Shown here piece by piece: positions 62,488 to 64,000 of a DNA stretch of 64,000 bases; the stretch's first letter is position 1, and every line of letters starts with the position of its first letter. The notes under the pieces are model-generated. The model ran no database searches. It was not told where the DNA came from and saw only the letters and a program-made list of their open reading frames with translations. The stretch lies in NCBI GenBank assembly GCA_937136055.1, contig CAKZOD010000089.1:28873-92872 (forward strand), given 5' to 3'. Origin of the DNA: an uncultured Oceanospirillaceae bacterium (GTDB taxonomy: Bacteria; Pseudomonadota; Gammaproteobacteria; Pseudomonadales; Balneatricaceae). A program made the position numbers and the translations under genes.

Positions 62488-62909
62488 CGTTTTTCTAGAT
62501 ACTCAGATAAACCATCAGGGTATAAGATTCTTTCGTTGTTTATAAAATCTTTGACGTCAATCCATTTTGATTTAAAAGGAATTCCACCTTCATTACACAT
62601 AACCTCATCCATTGAATATATTGTTTTATCTGTAAAATCAGCACTAAACAATAAAACTATCTCATGACCAGCAGCAGCCTCACATGTGAAAATATTTTCG
62701 AATGTAGTGATATATTCAATATTCTCTAGATCAGTATTCATTTCTTCCTGAAATTCACGCTTTAATGCAATATGCCCCAACTCTCCAAACTCTATACCAC
62801 CTCCAAGAGGTCGATAGAACTCTTCGTTCTTTATTGTATCAAAACACTCCATTACAAAAATTTTACCTTTGTTTTGTATTAGAGCTATGGAAAGAGGTCT
62901 GATATTCAT
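62484..62909 (-). CDS. NUDIX hydrolase, integron cassette
   Basis: 141-residue NUDIX-domain pyrophosphatase. The Nudix box is GGGIEFGELGHIALKREFQEEMN, with the expected GxxxxxE...REfxEE pattern. It resembles 8-oxo-dGTP or nucleoside diphosphate hydrolases, but substrate cannot be predicted. The ATG lies 15 bases after the attC site of the higBA cassette, and the TAA stop is inside the outer attC box, as usual for cassette genes. Base composition is more AT-rich than the neighbouring chromosome. Confidence 0.87.
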   Translation of the reverse strand: MNIRPLSIALIQNKGKIFVMECFDTIKNEEFYRPLGGGIEFGELGHIALKREFQEEMNTDLENIEYITTFENIFTCEAAAGHEIVLLFSADFTDKTIYSMDEVMCNEGGIPFKSKWIDVKDFINNERILYPDGLSEYLEKR

Positions 62910-62923
62910 ATGTGCCCAATATT

Positions 62924-63020
62924 GCTAACGCCCCTCTAATAAGTGAGCCACGGCTGTCGTGCGATTTTCTCAGCAAATGGCATGACAACCTTGGTGAATC
63001 TTTATTTAGAGGCTTGTTAC
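62924..63020 (-). repeat. attC recombination site of the higBA cassette
   Basis: 97 bases. Read on the minus strand it begins TGTAACAAGCCTCTAAATAA and ends TTATTAGAGGGGCGTTAGC, with the arms pairing around a variable centre. The outer boxes TAACAAG and GCGTTAG are typical attC ends. Confidence 0.85.
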
Positions 63021-63027
63021 ATTTCGT

Positions 63028-63321
63028 TTACGCTATAGAGAAGTTGACTGCGTGCACTCGAGTTAGATTAACATTCTGCTTTGCATGCCAAAGATCATAA
63101 TTATCTTGCATCGAAAGCCAACTTTCGGGTGTACGTCCTAGTGCTTTAGATAAACGAAGTGCCATTTCCGGCGAAACTCCACTTTGCCCTTTCAATATAC
63201 GATTTAACGTTGAAGATGCCACATCAAGTTGTTTCGCCAAGAAGCGGCAACTGAGGCCAGATGGTTCCAGATAAAGATCATAAATGAACTCTCCCGGGTG
63301 TGGTGGGTTATGCATATTCAT
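63028..63321 (-). CDS. higA: HigA antitoxin
   Basis: 97-residue Xre-type DNA-binding antitoxin of the HigA family: NPPHPGEFIYDLYLEPSGLSCRFLAKQLDVASSTLNRILKGQSGVSPEMALRLSKALGRTPESWLSMQDNYDLW. It neutralises HigB and represses the operon. Its ATG overlaps the HigB stop codon by one base (TAATG), so translation is coupled. The stop codon lies 7 bases before the attC site of its cassette. Confidence 0.94.
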   Translation of the reverse strand: MNMHNPPHPGEFIYDLYLEPSGLSCRFLAKQLDVASSTLNRILKGQSGVSPEMALRLSKALGRTPESWLSMQDNYDLWHAKQNVNLTRVHAVNFSIA

Positions 63322-63599
63322 TAGTGATAGTCCTCGTAGTTTAAGATAAACGCATTACCATTAATGAATTCAAAAGTGATGCGCCAGTTTCCATTTACGG
63401 TGATAGACCAAATTCCATCTCTATTACCTTTGAGCAGATGAAGCTTAAAGCCTGGTAAATTAATATCGTCGATTGCTTGTGCGGTATCAATTGCTGCGAG
63501 CTGCATTCTCAACTTTCTTTGGTGTTTAGGCTGTATTCCAGAAGTACTTCCTGTTTCAAAGTATTTCTTCAGACCTTTATGTTTAAATGATTTGATCAT
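63321..63599 (-). CDS. higB: HigB toxin (RelE/ParE family)
   Basis: 92-residue ribosome-dependent mRNA interferase family protein: MIKSFKHKGLKKYFETGSTSGIQPKHQRKLRMQLAAIDTAQAIDDINLPGFKLHLLKGNRDGIWSITVNGNWRITFEF. Toxin precedes antitoxin, as usual in higBA. As a cassette-borne toxin-antitoxin pair it is likely to stabilise the array against loss. It is preceded by the attC site of the next cassette. Confidence 0.94.
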   Translation of the reverse strand: MIKSFKHKGLKKYFETGSTSGIQPKHQRKLRMQLAAIDTAQAIDDINLPGFKLHLLKGNRDGIWSITVNGNWRITFEFINGNAFILNYEDYH

Positions 63600-63657
63600 T
63601 TAATCAGTGTAGCGCAGTGCGCATCGCGATTCAAGACTACTCAGATCAACGGGAAAT

Positions 63658-63754
63658 GTAACGCCCACTTAAGCGGACAAAAATTGTTGGCTATAATGTG
63701 GAGCGAAGCGGAACTGAGCCAACTGTTTTTGTTCCGCTTAAAGTGCTTGTTAGG
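63658..63754 (-). repeat. attC recombination site of the partial cassette
   Basis: 97 bases. On the minus strand it begins CCTAACAAGCACTTTAAGCG and ends CGCTTAAGTGGGCGTTAC; the inner arms GGAACAAAAACAGTTGGCT and AGCCAACAATTTTTGTCC also pair. The TAA stop of the upstream gene is in the first box. This is the best-formed attC in the window. Confidence 0.92.
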
Positions 63755-63938
63755 AATTTTTTATATTTACGTCGATTTCTTTTGCAAAGTTTTCCATTGA
63801 CTCGATAAGCTGGAACAAGAACTCCTGCTTGATATCGAGGTGTACCCTTGCAAATTTTTCGGAGTCTAAGTGTTCATTACTAGCGACTATTCGAAAATGA
63901 TTCTTATGCAACTCTTCATCTATTGTAGTGGTCAACAA
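63750..63938 (-). CDS. cassette ORF, 5' end probably cut by an insertion sequence
   Basis: Open frame of 62 codons: LHKNHFRIVASNEHLDSEKFARVHLDI onward, ending NIKNS with its TAA in the attC box. No family recognised. The first codons lie inside the terminal repeat of the insertion sequence to the right, which starts at 63925, so the true start of the gene is probably lost. The remaining protein is hydrophilic and helical. Confidence 0.55.
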   Translation of the reverse strand: MLTTTIDEELHKNHFRIVASNEHLDSEKFARVHLDIKQEFLFQLIESMENFAKEIDVNIKNS

Positions 63939-64000
63939 AATTTGGCCACAGTTTAAGAGGCCTTTTTAAATAATTGTTCAGCCTCGTTTGGACTAATTCC
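63925..64000 (-). mobile_element. end of an insertion sequence, IS3-family-like
   Basis: Starts with a likely terminal inverted repeat, TGTAGTGGTCAACAAAATTT... (63925 onward). Behind it, on the minus strand, lies the end of an open frame reading GISPNEAEQLFKKAS then stop (63953-64000). The position of a stop codon close to the terminal repeat is typical of an insertion sequence transposase. The family is a guess from the repeat sequence. Confidence 0.6.
63953..64000 (-). CDS. transposase C-terminus (partial)
   Basis: Only the last 15 codons and the stop are in the window. Identity is inferred from the adjacent terminal repeat, not from domain motifs. Confidence 0.45.
   Translation of the reverse strand, partial: GISPNEAEQLFKKAS

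Larger units (their letters stand above)
62480..63924 (-). mobile_element. distal end of an integron gene cassette array
   Basis: Small minus-strand genes each followed by a folded attC site: NUDIX, then higBA, then a partial ORF, read from left to right. Because genes and attC sites run towards lower coordinates, the integrase and attI should lie to the right beyond 64000. No integrase is in the window. Confidence 0.8.

Overview
The window looks like a chromosomal segment of a marine-type gammaproteobacterium, probably near the Oceanospirillales, Cellvibrionales or Pseudomonadales. The evidence is gene content: a complete cbb3 oxidase locus, the LapG/LapD biofilm switch, RdgC, Uup, Slt, a HutF/HutG-type histidine pathway and a chromosomal integron. 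From memory, topA near usp, uup and slt resembles Pseudomonas gene order. The base composition is moderately AT-rich by eye. No rRNA, tRNA or CRISPR array was seen.

Region 1 (1-13.5 kb) is housekeeping and surface biology: the 5' part of topA, three small proteins of unknown role, a universal stress protein, the ABC-F ATPase Uup, a lytic transglycosylase, TatD, a glutaredoxin-like protein, LapG-LapD, a ProQ/FinO RNA chaperone, TusA and an alpha/beta hydrolase. Region 2 (13.9-22.8 kb) is the cbb3 cytochrome oxidase ccoNOQP with its assembly set ccoGHIS and a TauE/SafE-like membrane protein. Region 3 (22.8-30 kb) holds a nucleosidase, rdgC, an FMN glutamate-synthase-like protein, a PhoD-like phosphatase and a LeuE-type exporter. 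The gap before the phosphatase carries two different non-autonomous mobile elements.

Region 4 (30-44 kb) is signalling and stress: a two-component pair whose sensor has an internal duplication, a family 9 glycosyltransferase, divergent azoR/LysR, a split Aer-like aerotaxis pair, an ArsR regulator and permease, HAD hydrolases, SelO and MsrA/MsrB. Region 5 (44.6-57.5 kb) is catabolic: a flavin monooxygenase, RidA, DUF1028, M20 deacylase and LysR cluster; a YjgN/M48 membrane pair; a bicupin protein; and hutD, hutG and hutF with a HutC-type operator.

Region 6 (57.7-64 kb) is the most unusual. A translationally coupled operon encodes an MMPL/RND exporter, a ferritin-like diiron protein and a FabH-like ketosynthase with an intact catalytic triad, suggesting synthesis and export of a lipid-like product. 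Next to it is the distal end of an integron cassette array with genes on the minus strand: two clear attC sites, a HigBA toxin-antitoxin cassette, a NUDIX cassette, a probably truncated last cassette, and an insertion sequence that cuts a cassette at the right edge.

A 160-bp MITE-like repeat with terminal inverted repeats and 5-bp target duplications occurs three times (26733, 53100 and 57683). A second 164-bp MITE-like element occurs once (26489).
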